From Rheinheimera pacifica (GTDB taxonomy: Bacteria; Pseudomonadota; Gammaproteobacteria; Enterobacterales; Alteromonadaceae), in NCBI RefSeq assembly GCF_024809855.1, contig NZ_JANUEM010000014.1, positions 1-64,000 of the forward strand: DNA of 64,000 nt. Direction: 5' to 3'. Both the position numbers and the translations under genes were made by a program. Of this stretch, positions 58,501 to 64,000 are shown in pieces (position 1 is the stretch's first letter; each line of letters begins with the position of its first letter). A model generated the notes under the pieces. It was not told where the DNA came from. It worked only from the letters and a program-made list of their open reading frames with translations, and did not search any database.

Positions 58501-59955
58501 GATGCCCGAGGCAACCAGACACACCGTTATGCGGGCAGCAGCTTAACGCGACGGGTAGATTACACCGCGTTTGATAAGCCGCACACTATTTGGTCAAACC
58601 AGGGTGAAAGCCGCTTTAATTACGATGCGACAGAAAAGCTGGTAAAACGGATAGACAAAAAAGCCGGTGGCGATATGGTGACTTACTACGTAGGTGGCCA
58701 TGAAGCGATTTACCAGCCGGACGGCAGCAGTGAAATAAAGCGCTATATCCGTGATATTGCTATTCACACGATAAAAAGCACAGGTGCCACCACGCTGCAC
58801 TATGTGTTTAACGACCACTTAGGCTCGGGCAGTGTGATTACCGATGCCAATGGCGCTATCGTGGAAACAGCCAGCTTTGATGCCTTTGGTAAACGCAGAA
58901 ATGCCAACAGCTGGCAGGGCTATACAAACCCATTTAGCCAACTGCCAAATCTTGCAGCTTTGCTCAACATTACGCAAAAAGGCTATACCGGCCATATTCA
59001 GGTAGACCATGCTGCGGTTATCCATATGGGCGGGCGGATATACGACCCGGAGCTGGGGCGCTTTATCCAGGCAGACCCAATCGTGCAAGACCCGCGCGAT
59101 GCGCAAAGCTTAAACCGGTATACCTATGTATTTAATAACCCGTTAAGCTATACCGACCCAACGGGATATGACTGTCATAACCAGCGTGGAAAACAATGTA
59201 ACTCAGCGATAGAGCAACAGAAGGAAGATACGGCAAAAGCGGCCCAAACCCAGGGCAGCTCGAAGACGGAAGACGTGAGCAAAGGCAACCAGAGTGCTAA
59301 TTTGCAAAATGCGGCTAAAGTGGCCAGTGGGCAAAAGCCAACACCTGAGCAAATGCGTGAGCTTCGACAGCTAGAGCAAAAAGCCAAGCGCGGTGGGCGA
59401 GACCTTGACAGGTATCAAGATGCTTTGGGTTTAATAGCTATAGGGCTTAACGGTAGTGGCCAAGCTGGGGCTGTCGGGGCTGGGGAGTCCCTGATGTCAG
59501 GGCTTAAACACGTAGCAAAAGGTGGGATACTTGGAGCAGTACTGTCGATGTCTGGTGATGTCGCTAATGACTCCAAAGAACCTTATCTATATGTCACTTA
59601 TACTAGATTTAATCCAGATACGGGGCAGGTCTATGCTGGGAGAACTGGTGGGTATGGCACTCCGGAGGAATTGGTTAATAGGAGAGCAATAGGTCAGCCG
59701 CACTTGAATTCTGAGGGGTTCTTACCTCCCACTGTTGATCGTTTTTCTATAAATCGCCATGCTATTAGAGGCAGAGAGCAACAGCTTATAGATTATTATG
59801 GAGGGGCTAGAAGTGTAGGTGGAACCGCAAGAAATATGATAAATGGAGTCGCGGATTTCAACCCTAATCGTCCGTTCTACATGATGGCGACACGAAGGGA
59901 GTTTGGAGATTTGCAAGATAATTCCCCTAACAGGTTAAGATTGGACTGGAAATAA
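49525..59955 (+). CDS. Giant secreted Rhs/YD-repeat polymorphic toxin
   Basis: A 3,476-residue protein. In order: Sec signal (about 1-30, ending FCAAADA); about eleven fibronectin type III-like modules (about 75-1265), four interrupted by a Cys-rich insert near C284, C520, C845 and C1166; a chitobiase-like beta module (about 1270-1350); another FnIII (about 1350-1440); a SpvB-type domain (from about 1473); calcium-type DxNGDG repeats (about 1789-2095); a TcdB-middle-like region; YD repeats (about 2390-3170); the Rhs core [12 protein letters not shown] to DPTGYD (about 3174-3216); and a variable C-terminus. The last part, from about 3350, shows YLYVTYT, YAGRT (3370-3374), REQQLIDYYGG (E3418) and an NMINGV asparagine, the GIY-YIG/URI nuclease pattern. 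ATG 49525 has AGGGA five bases upstream, better placed than ATG 49519. The SpvB plus Rhs layout recalls fused TcB-TcC. Confidence 0.85.
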   Translation: MLKIARDAAKHSNVFVFLLLLINFCAAADAELPVSDAELNNCIPLSIQDSAEQQSEQGAANSNIQSPDCQRTPPYMSSSPVASASGNTITVNWSYATNAYYYLIQQRINGGAWQSVATVWGLSQQFAGSAGNTYQYQAAACNDWGCSGYWVGNVISLVASEPAPATPGAPTVSLSGNTINTSWSAVTGATSYRIQQSVNGGSWQAEINKGTTRSHAFSSMAGNSYRYRVRACNASACSAWSAISGSISILSVPAVPTKPTASLTSINSITVSWAGGGGSELPPCHYTGTCHCRENEPCIPLGGGDIPVAAIKEDDGAMDSSALQADTGIQSTGTISYRIQQRLNGGSWQTEINAGTGTSRVFSSLAAGSYQYQVRACNANNQCSAYTAVSNSISIVAIPAAPAKPTASVSANTITASWNAVSGAASYRIQQRLNSGSWQSEINAGTATSRAFTGLNVGNYQYQVRACNANNQCSVYSPVSDSRSVLSVPATPAKPVASITSVNSITVSWAGGGGSELPPCHYTGTCHCSDGQPCIPLDGGDIPVAAIKEDDGAMDSSALQADAGIQSTGTISYRIQQRLNGGSWQTEINAGTGTSRAFTGLAVGNYQYQVRACNANNQCSAYSVVSDARSILATPAAPAKPAASVSGNSITASWGTVSGATFYTIQQRVNGGAWQAEVNAGTATIRAFTGLAVGSYQYQVRACNANNYCSAYSPISDAAAILAVPATPAKPGVSINGNSITISWVAVSGAASYRIQQRLNGGAWQTEINAGTSTSRVFSSLAVGSYQYQVRACNANNQCSAYSPMSDSAAILAVPPLPPIPLASLTSVNGITVSWAGGGSEPPPCHFTGTCHCRENEPCIPLGGGDIPVAAIKEDDGAMDSSALQADAGIQSTGTISYRIQQRLNGGSWQTEINAGTGTNRVFSSLAAGSYQYQVRACNANNQCSAYAAVSNSINVLEVPAVPAAPTASFNGTSLSTNWLPVSGAASYRVQQRVNGGNWSSDIYAITPGYNTTGTAGNSYQYQVKACNANNYCSTFSAVSNQVSLSPVPAIPTGLAASLDGTTINTSWNMATHATAYHIRQSLNGSWQNEINKDTTRVHPFPATPGANHQYQVRACSSSGCSGWSAATVTLTPPPLPAVPPNPTASLSGNNIVVSWVVSTPPLDPCHYTGTCHCRDGEPCIPLGGPAPAETLQLKEDGGLATTQSSAATYRMQGYKDGAVWGEEVVNISGTSSNRPWTQAGSYTFKVRACNSSGCSNYTALSNAVTISQVATPVTTPNGGSHSSQVNVTLSTTTSGATIRYTLNNSAVTASSAQYTAAIALSQSATIRAKAFKTGMAESSEITKVFTIVPPVPSKPQVSGGSGRVSISWPQTVGATTYKLRQSKNGATWQEFSVANNPSCQQNQCVFNDVGAGVYTYQLSACNTSGCSGWSATSSAVTITENGADSDFITAVPAAASVSIPAESAASTSVMTVAGDFTVTNQGAATYNIPITLPAGLGGYTPELALNYSSLGGSGDAGLGWSLAAVSSISRCQKVLEGDGRYQEITFTDQDALCLDGEKLRLVSGTNLRGGAEYRADKQPDVKVVQSGNGASSYFTLYRPNGETVIFGDDAQSRQIDSISQQPYSWLQSVKANLFGQQVEYLYLRRLNYAPLLQFIRYAGNQVEMVYEDRSDASTHYYLGNKLVYDSRIAAITISNHSNQLIRSYHLGYRLSGFSGRSLLETVQMCNGTTSGICSLLTRLDYSDYDMAGFQSNEVVINLGSYSSVQGKSNCTKREMYGSCPAYKLQVTDFDDNGKAELFVSSLHGETGKIFAFEFIGQSFTYQSNKSLLNVDLRPFKYARNMEPIVYHFPWRLIDTNGDGIKEINYGYVAYYDWDGDGVDEVSPRTSSAAMQQFIDENMYSGDYSIEYYVRPYGMEQRLSDFVFDYNGDGLLDRAVPVHFYREMYDPQTGDTPAEFIGDNYVIELNQTNGQHYSGVLVPYEDSRYMDKYEIPGDINGDGVIDYLGYVKTGRNFQNASTSFGNVPSTCNSYSNNQNCLKGLADINGDGKDDIVYVHDKKIYWRQSLSDASASAVQLGSVSWSIRETDPYLWADLNGNDQPELIYFDVAAQKVHIRFDRNTNNEVLDKLISVENGLGKNYAIEYRRLNDSQVYQKGTGAAAANWGSGSKVRDIVSTMPVVARVTEVTGLSQSGQPLNKEIEYSYKGMKTQAGGRGALGFAEVTTEDVTAKTKTIKYFRQDSPFNGMLSKSETFVDGQLAERTTVATWWNLASNNNQSRFVAPRKQQTDNYYLNADYGDISSAIAALTTVVETTFEMTATNYPRVKSTVTTVSDKLDNTSSSQTVSYEYTDEDLANWRIKRPTRTVTGRSRTGQSTISQTADTIYNTNGSVQQVVQEPDSSDASLYLQTFMRYDSKGNLTEQTQCSLHFAQNCGDASVPDTQDNAEKVFRRKIFSYDTTGRYLTKVSNPYYTEQSFHSFNKLGQAQEVRFNQYDSRAGQREYYRYDSFGERYFSYTNQGSSGKVAKQLCSNRSDCPVNAVLAVVMSSPDQPDTITYLDSNGNKVREAIQLLDGRWSLADTLYDTLMRPVKVSKPYINGQTAYYDTLSYDALGRKGAVQSADDLATRFSYYAGKVTQYISGSYSDAGSSASLDRTREEQHNGRGEVSYSTDSLGNNTHFTYTALGMPQRVTGVGGAITSLSYDSYGRRTGMNDPDKGNISYGFNALGEDASRTSPDGIVKTHYRNAVGQIVSTNTVHGATSLSYSFNYANTPFIQQQSHNGSITSYSYDSYHRPFTESYQIDNKSWSRTYYYDEYGRLFRDMDIAGNGYGQQYQYAHGHMNRIFEVKTGQAYYRMREVDAYQNLTQAEAANHIQVDRDYDAKSGRLTGLFAGFGLIQHQYYRYDQLGNLRYRSNLNAFGSADLIESFGYDELNRLETVTFNGVLSQRMTYLDNGNILTKSDVENAATYQYGTKASSCSVTPGVHAVSQIGTRRFCYDARGNQTHRYAGSSLTRRVDYTAFDKPHTIWSNQGESRFNYDATEKLVKRIDKKAGGDMVTYYVGGHEAIYQPDGSSEIKRYIRDIAIHTIKSTGATTLHYVFNDHLGSGSVITDANGAIVETASFDAFGKRRNANSWQGYTNPFSQLPNLAALLNITQKGYTGHIQVDHAAVIHMGGRIYDPELGRFIQADPIVQDPRDAQSLNRYTYVFNNPLSYTDPTGYDCHNQRGKQCNSAIEQQKEDTAKAAQTQGSSKTEDVSKGNQSANLQNAAKVASGQKPTPEQMRELRQLEQKAKRGGRDLDRYQDALGLIAIGLNGSGQAGAVGAGESLMSGLKHVAKGGILGAVLSMSGDVANDSKEPYLYVTYTRFNPDTGQVYAGRTGGYGTPEELVNRRAIGQPHLNSEGFLPPTVDRFSINRHAIRGREQQLIDYYGGARSVGGTARNMINGVADFNPNRPFYMMATRREFGDLQDNSPNRLRLDWK
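50323..50697 (+). repeat. Cys-insert FnIII DNA repeat, copy A
   Basis: About 375 bases coding an FnIII module split by an insert beginning PPCHYTGTCHC. Almost identical to copy C at 52009-52380 and close to copy B at 51031-51407. The few differences are mostly synonymous, so the copies are recent or kept alike by recombination. Confidence 0.85.
51031..51407 (+). repeat. Cys-insert FnIII DNA repeat, copy B
   Basis: Same unit as copies A and C. It differs mainly in the segment after CHC (SDGQPCIPLDGG in place of RENEPCIPLGGG) and in the end of the module. Confidence 0.85.
52009..52380 (+). repeat. Cys-insert FnIII DNA repeat, copy C
   Basis: Nearly the same as copy A, one glycine codon shorter in the run before the insert and with Phe for Tyr in CHFTGTCHC. 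A fourth, diverged and shorter insert lies near 53011-53140. Confidence 0.85.
58795..59340 (+). repeat. Rhs core direct repeat, copy 1 (in the main gene)
   Basis: 546 bases coding [13 protein letters not shown] through the Rhs core to the linker ending SGQKP. It matches 60478-61023 without any gap; only scattered base differences occur (for example AAV/ASI in the encoded HA-VIHMGG region). The identity stops exactly where the variable C-terminal part begins. Confidence 0.93.
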
Positions 59956-59959
59956 ATAT

Positions 59960-60439
59960 ATGGTCGTCGAGAAAAAAATGAGACATTCCGGAAACTTGGG
60001 AAAAGTTTATGCAGTTCCGTTGGGTGATAAAAGTTTTACTTTTTGTGTCAATTGTATTGGACAGGAATTTACCTTTTTTGACTACTTGTCGGATTCTGCA
60101 ACAATTCCTGATTTGTTGTTGGGCCTCCCAATCGCATTCCGCATTTTCGTAGGGAAAGGTGAACCTAAACATGGTAAATGGCTGGAAATTGGTAAAGTTG
60201 AGTTGGATGGCGAGTTCCTGCTATCAGGCAAATTCTTACATAAACCAGTTGGTTCTGATGAGTATTTTATTTACCAAGATGGGAAGTCAAACCCAGCAAG
60301 CTTATCTGAAGTTAAAGACCTGGAGTTATTTAGCGTCTGGTTTTCTGAGCATGTCAGAAAAAGGTTAGAAGAATACTACGATGGAAAAAAGAGTAGTGCG
60401 GTGCTTGCAATTAAAAAGCATTTAGGAATTCCTGTGTAG
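59960..60439 (+). CDS. Immunity protein candidate for the first Rhs toxin (Imm26-like)
   Basis: A 159-residue soluble protein four bases after the rhs stop, the classic place for an immunity gene. GKVYAVPLGDKSFTFCVNCI near residue 13-32 and FRIFVGKGEPKHGKW resemble the Imm26 family; this is a judgement by eye. It should bind and block the GIY-YIG-like C-terminus. Base use is more AT-rich than in the rhs body. An alternative ATG at 59978 gives a six-residue shorter form; neither has a strong ribosome site. Confidence 0.7.
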   Translation: MVVEKKMRHSGNLGKVYAVPLGDKSFTFCVNCIGQEFTFFDYLSDSATIPDLLLGLPIAFRIFVGKGEPKHGKWLEIGKVELDGEFLLSGKFLHKPVGSDEYFIYQDGKSNPASLSEVKDLELFSVWFSEHVRKRLEEYYDGKKSSAVLAIKKHLGIPV

Positions 60440-60477
60440 TTAAAGTCCAAAAAGTCAGAGTACTGGCAGTCAAATGC

Positions 60478-61023
60478 CTGCACTATGTGTTTAACGACCA
60501 CTTAGGCTCGGGCAGTGTGATTACCGATGCCAATGGCACTATCGTAGAAACGGCCAGCTTTGATGCCTTTGGTAAACGCAGAAATGCCAACAGCTGGCAG
60601 GGTTATACAAACCCATTTAGCCAACTGCCAAATCTTGCCGCTTTGCTGAATATTACGCAAAAAGGCTATACCGGGCATATTCAGGTAGACCATGCCAGCA
60701 TTATTCATATGGGCGGGCGGATATACGACCCGGAGCTGGGGCGCTTTATCCAGGCAGACCCAATCGTGCAAGACCCACGCGATGCACAGAGTTTAAACCG
60801 GTATACCTATGTATTTAATAACCCGTTAAGCTATACCGACCCAACGGGATATGATTGCCATAACCAGCGTGGAAAACAATGTAACTCAGCGATAGAGAAG
60901 CAGAAGGAAGATACGGCAAAAGCGGCCCAAACGCAGGGCAGCTCGAAGACGGAAGACGTGAGCAAAGGCAACCAGAGTGCTAATTTGCAAAATGCGGCTA
61001 AAGTGGCCAGTGGGCAAAAGCCA
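60478..61023 (+). repeat. Rhs core direct repeat, copy 2 (displaced cassette)
   Basis: Second copy of the 546-base segment at 58795-59340, shifted by 1,683 bases. It starts after a 38-base junction following the immunity gene and has no start codon context of its own. Confidence 0.93.
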
Positions 61024-61566
61024 TCAGCTGAGCAAGTTCTGTGGGAGCAGCTTTATCAGCCCTCTGTGAGCCAGCAGGCAGCTACATGGATATTTGATAA
61101 TGTTATAAATCCCGTTCCGGATATTGTAAACGCGTTTAATGCTGGCATGGAGGGGGATTTCAGTGGCGCGGCCCAATCGATGTTTGGTATTGTCGGAAAG
61201 AAAATTGAAGCAGTTGGTAAAGTTGGCGGTAAACTGGTTGAGGGCGCAGAAGGTGTTATTAATGCTGTTAAAAAGAAAACACCAGACATTACGACTCCAT
61301 ATAAACGACCATCTGGTGCTACGACGAAAGCCCAGCGAGAGTCAGTACAGAATCAACCATGTGTTGATTGCGGAAATATCGCAAACAGACAGGTTGCCGA
61401 TCACAAGACTCCTCTCGTTAAGGAGTATTACGAAACGGGTACGATTGATCAGGCCAAGATGCGAAGCTTGGATGCGGTTCAGCCACAATGCCCAGCATGT
61501 TCAGCAAGGCAGGGGGCAGAGATGAGTCGATACTCCAAGCAACAGAAACAGGAGCTAGGGTTATGA
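60487..61566 (+). CDS. Displaced (orphan) Rhs C-terminal toxin cassette, HNH-like
   Basis: A 359-codon open frame beginning within a copy of the Rhs core. The only early start is GTG 60487 with no ribosome site, so it is probably silent until joined to the main gene. Residues 1-180 repeat the core and linker. The rest is a new C-terminus: a helical pre-toxin (about 190-265), then PCVDCG (C292, C295), [15 protein letters not shown] (D305, H306) and [10 protein letters not shown] (C335, C338). Four cysteines plus the DH pair fit a zinc-bound HNH-type nuclease. The stop overlaps the next gene as ATGA. Confidence 0.75.
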   Translation: MFNDHLGSGSVITDANGTIVETASFDAFGKRRNANSWQGYTNPFSQLPNLAALLNITQKGYTGHIQVDHASIIHMGGRIYDPELGRFIQADPIVQDPRDAQSLNRYTYVFNNPLSYTDPTGYDCHNQRGKQCNSAIEKQKEDTAKAAQTQGSSKTEDVSKGNQSANLQNAAKVASGQKPSAEQVLWEQLYQPSVSQQAATWIFDNVINPVPDIVNAFNAGMEGDFSGAAQSMFGIVGKKIEAVGKVGGKLVEGAEGVINAVKKKTPDITTPYKRPSGATTKAQRESVQNQPCVDCGNIANRQVADHKTPLVKEYYETGTIDQAKMRSLDAVQPQCPACSARQGAEMSRYSKQQKQELGL

Positions 61567-61916
61567 CGACTTCAGCTATAGAAGATTTGCAAAAGGAATT
61601 GTGTAAAAAATATGACGCAGAATTTCTTGCTTCTCCAGGCGATCTTAAAGTTGGTATCGCTAGCAATGTTCGTGAAGGAATTGTGCCTATTAATGGTTTT
61701 CGCCATCCGCCGGAAGGTGATACTACTGGGTGGTATATTTATGCTGGTGAAGAGTTATCCGATGATGCGGTTTTCTTTAAACCGTTGCACGTTGAGCATC
61801 TTGACGATTGGTGTCCCCAGGTCAAAAAGTATATGGGGTTGGCGCCCGGATGGAGGTTTCTTATCGCTGGGGATTACGAAGACGTATGGTTCGATGAGAG
61901 CTTGCTTGACGTCTAA
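61563..61916 (+). CDS. Immunity protein candidate for the second cassette (Imm33/DUF2185-like)
   Basis: A 117-residue acidic protein with its own AGGAG, starting inside the cassette stop (ATGA). [26 protein letters not shown] and [20 protein letters not shown] fit the DUF2185/Imm33 type by eye. As the immunity gene has a good ribosome site and the toxin part has not, the cell could make the antidote without the toxin. A start at 61488 in the same frame lies inside the toxin frame and is unlikely. Confidence 0.72.
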   Translation: MTTSAIEDLQKELCKKYDAEFLASPGDLKVGIASNVREGIVPINGFRHPPEGDTTGWYIYAGEELSDDAVFFKPLHVEHLDDWCPQVKKYMGLAPGWRFLIAGDYEDVWFDESLLDV

Positions 61917-62103
61917 ATTTTGGTTTTTGCCTGTGATGTAATGCGAGGTTTATAAAATTTCTATAGAGGCGGTTCAGTATTTTGAGATGTCCTGTCAGTA
62001 ATGGGCGTTGCTTTGTATTTTACTCTTTTATGCCCAATAGCCACCTTGCTCAAGTAAAAGTAAGAAGCATATAAGCAATTAAAATTGCTGCGAATTTAAC
62101 ACC

Positions 62104-63303
62104 CTATTTTGCAAAAGCCACTCTGTTACGACCGGCTTTTTTGGCGCTGTATAGTGCTTCGTCGGCGCGTTTTAGCAGTTGTTCTGTGGTTTCGCCGGGG
62201 GCGCGGATGGCGCAGCCTAAGCTGATGGTAACATGCACGGTTTTACTGCCTGGCGTATTGCCGCGTTGTTGCTTGCCTTGCTTACTGTCTTGTGGCCGGG
62301 TTTGCTGGCGGATCACCAGTGGGTATTCTGCAACTTTAGCGCGCACCTGTTCCAGCTTTTCTGCCAGGGTGTCTTTATTATTGTGGCGAAATACCAGCGT
62401 AAACTCTTCGCCGCCGTAGCGGTAAGCACTTAGGCCGCGTTCGCTGCCAAGTAAAGAACCCAGTAGTTTTAATACCTGATCGCCAACATCGTGGCCGTAG
62501 GTGTCGTTAAATTTTTTAAAGTGATCAACATCCAGCATAGTAACCGCACTGCGCCGGCCAAGTCGGCTTAAGTGGTTTAACAAGGCGCGCCGCTGCGGTA
62601 ACTGGGTTAGCTCGTCAATATAGGCCAGTTGCAGCATCTGGCTGGCCAGGCTCAGCAGCAAACTTAAACTGGCTGCCAGTGTCATCCAGCCCGACATCTG
62701 TGGTTGCTGGATTAACAGATAAAACAGCATTATGGCCAACCAGGCGGCAAACTGGCCCCAGCGCTGGCTGTTGGCAGCGTAAAAATTGAGTAACCCTAAC
62801 CAACAGGCAGCGATAACCGCTACCCACCATAACTGGCCCCAACTAAGCAAAAATTGTGCTGATACCGGCTGAAAAAAGGCGGCTGGCAGGGGTAACAATG
62901 CCAGCCAATCGGCCAGTGGCAACAATAGCAGTAGCGGAGGCGCCAGTAGCATCAGCAGTAGCAGTAATACTCCGCGTGGGGTAAGCAATTGCGGTTTTTG
63001 CTGCAGCTGCAGTAATAGTATCAGCACGGTGAACAACAGCGGCAGGGTAAAACTAAGGGCCGCAGTTGTTGGGTCGGTTAACGGGCGTTGCAGCGCCTGT
63101 TGCACTACATAATAGTGGCTGCCAAGCAGACTTAGGCTGTATAACCAGTGCCATTGCCGCATCAGGCTGGCCAGAGTGGCTGTTAGCAATAGCATGGCTG
63201 CAACAATGTGCGGAAACTGAGCGCTGATGGTTGAGGCCAGCGGAGCAAACTGCCATTGCAACAACAGGATCAGCAGCAGCGGTAACAGAACAAACAAATG
63301 CAC
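62104..63303 (-). CDS. Membrane diguanylate cyclase (GGDEF)
   Basis: A 399-residue protein. About six to seven hydrophobic segments fill residues 1-215, with no recognised sensor name. The GGDEF domain follows, with the signature RYGGEEF, and DVDHFKKFNDTYGHDVGDQVL before it; the active-site GGEEF is intact, so c-di-GMP synthesis is expected. The usual inhibitory RxxD just before reads RGLS, so product inhibition may be lost. A K/Q/R-rich insert (about 345-360) interrupts the domain near its end. The start is GTG 63303 with GAGG five bases upstream. Confidence 0.88.
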   Translation of the reverse strand: MHLFVLLPLLLILLLQWQFAPLASTISAQFPHIVAAMLLLTATLASLMRQWHWLYSLSLLGSHYYVVQQALQRPLTDPTTAALSFTLPLLFTVLILLLQLQQKPQLLTPRGVLLLLLMLLAPPLLLLLPLADWLALLPLPAAFFQPVSAQFLLSWGQLWWVAVIAACWLGLLNFYAANSQRWGQFAAWLAIMLFYLLIQQPQMSGWMTLAASLSLLLSLASQMLQLAYIDELTQLPQRRALLNHLSRLGRRSAVTMLDVDHFKKFNDTYGHDVGDQVLKLLGSLLGSERGLSAYRYGGEEFTLVFRHNNKDTLAEKLEQVRAKVAEYPLVIRQQTRPQDSKQGKQQRGNTPGSKTVHVTISLGCAIRAPGETTEQLLKRADEALYSAKKAGRNRVAFAK

Positions 63304-63337
63304 CCAAACCTCGGTGATATTTAATTGGTAGCGTTAA

Positions 63338-63465
63338 TATACCCGTCGTCTTTCAAGATGCACGGTTGTTGGCTGCGTTCACTCACCCCAATCACATAGT
63401 ATTGCTATGCTCATGGGGATTCGCTCACTTGCCGCCTACGTGCATCTTGAAATCCATTGGGTATA
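63338..63465. repeat. 128-bp inverted-repeat element (MITE/REP-like)
   Basis: TATACCC (63338-63344) and TTTCAAGATGCA (63351-63362) are mirrored by TGCATCTTGAAA (63441-63452) and GGGTATA (63459-63465). The middle holds a second hairpin around CCCCAATCACATAG and CTATGCTCATGGGG. It sits between the bactofilin and diguanylate cyclase genes. It looks like a dispersed intergenic palindrome; the only copy in the window is this one. Confidence 0.75.
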
Positions 63466-63487
63466 AGTAGTGTTAATTGGTGCCATT

Positions 63488-63919
63488 TTATGCTGTAGTC
63501 ATACTCAGCACTTTGCCTCTGGCATTGTGCAGTGGCAATACAGGTTTACTGCTGCCGGTTTTTCTGCTGGCATCTGCTGCCTGTACTTCACCGGTAAAGC
63601 GGCCACCTGATTCAATGCTCAGATTATCGCTGTAAATAGTACCATTTAGTACGCCCGATTGCAGAATTTCAACCTGCTCGGCATAAAATTCGCCTTCGGC
63701 GTGGCCTTTTATGATTAGATGACGGGCGTAAACTTTGCCTTGTACCCGGCCGGGTTGGCTAATGGTTACTGCATGACTACTGCGGATATTACCCAGCAAC
63801 TGGCCGTCAATTTGCATATTACAATCGAGCATCAGGTCGCCCTGTAATTCACAGCCTTCAGAAAGCAATGTTGCATGTTTAGTACCGGTTTTATCCTGCA
63901 TAGCTTTAGCTGAAAACAT
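63488..63919 (-). CDS. Bactofilin (polymer-forming cytoskeletal protein)
   Basis: A 143-residue bactofilin. The core (about 20-115) is a right-handed beta-helix with short repeated strands (CELQGDLMLDCNMQIDGQLL, GRVQGKVYARHLIIKGHAEG, SGVLNGTIYSDNLSIESGG). Tails at both ends are disordered, as usual. Bactofilins form filaments in the cytoplasm or at the membrane that organise cell-wall enzymes or appendages. AGGAAG lies eight bases before ATG 63919. The 81 bases to the window edge contain no start codon in this frame; a minus-strand reading with a stop at 63955-63957 might be the end of an upstream gene. Confidence 0.92.
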   Translation of the reverse strand: MFSAKAMQDKTGTKHATLLSEGCELQGDLMLDCNMQIDGQLLGNIRSSHAVTISQPGRVQGKVYARHLIIKGHAEGEFYAEQVEILQSGVLNGTIYSDNLSIESGGRFTGEVQAADASRKTGSSKPVLPLHNARGKVLSMTTA

Positions 63920-64000
63920 GGTTGTTGGCTTCCTGTGGTAAAGGTTGGCCGCAGTTACAGCGGCATGGCGGGATAGCTGGTGCGGCTGTCCATCCCGGTG

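Noticed and set aside
50374..60478. The same 1,683-base offset separates FnIII copies A and C and the two Rhs core copies
   Set aside because: The two pairs are in different regions with different content, and the offset upstream of the insert in copies A and C is 1,680. Equal spacing seems a coincidence; a dot plot of the gene would show if any larger duplication exists.
63955..63999. Possible end of an upstream minus-strand gene at the window edge
   Set aside because: Only about 14 codons before a stop are visible, too few to support a gene call.

Overview
The window is chromosomal DNA of a gammaproteobacterium of the Rheinheimera / Alishewanella / Arsukibacterium type. That assignment is an inference from gene order and gene style: a complete MSHA type IV pilus locus directly upstream of mreBCD-maf-rng-yhdP-nit-tldD, plus tldE beside yjgA. 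No database search was possible.

Layout. 1-135: 3' part of a 5S rRNA and its terminator. 380-2005: csrD/mshH, with a PLP-dependent deaminase facing it tail to tail. 2986-19377: MSHA pilus operon(s) in the order mshI J K L M N E G B A C D O P Q, with many 1-30 bp overlaps; no mshF is seen. 19596-30245: a housekeeping run mreB C D, maf, rng, yhdP, nitrilase, tldD, then ilvE. 31525-33570: yjgA divergent from tldE/pmbA. 33747-38015: a Dcp-type lipoprotein peptidase and a CHASE-PAS histidine kinase on the minus strand. 38180-38256: tRNA-Arg(CCG). 38576-40618: an S9 peptidase. 40749-43295: a radical-SAM-like protein without cluster cysteines, a hipA/hipB pair in reversed order, an operator array and a possible 39-codon ORF. 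43554-49214: a small membrane protein and an acrAB-type RND pump with its TetR/AcrR repressor downstream. 49525-61916: a polymorphic-toxin locus, made of a 3,476-residue secreted Rhs protein, an immunity gene, a second displaced Rhs C-terminal cassette and a second immunity gene. 62104-63919: a membrane diguanylate cyclase and a bactofilin.

How genes work together. The msh genes encode a complete inner-membrane platform, secretin, extension ATPase and pilins; MshE carries the c-di-GMP-binding N-terminal motif, and CsrD and a diguanylate cyclase lie in the same window. The acr promoter holds an AcrR-type palindrome exactly between its -35 and -10. The toxin locus can switch warheads by recombination between two 546-bp direct repeats.

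Most unusual observations: (1) a family of structured intergenic elements (four copies) whose hairpins differ in stem sequence but keep GGA in their loops, two of which sit inside partial copies of the 3' end of the neighbouring 5S rRNA and tRNA-Arg genes; (2) a four-cysteine insert repeated within four fibronectin type III modules of the Rhs protein; (3) the displaced Rhs toxin/immunity cassette; (4) the hip locus with reversed gene order, a repeated GACAA-N4-TTGTC operator and a cysteine-less radical-SAM-like neighbour.
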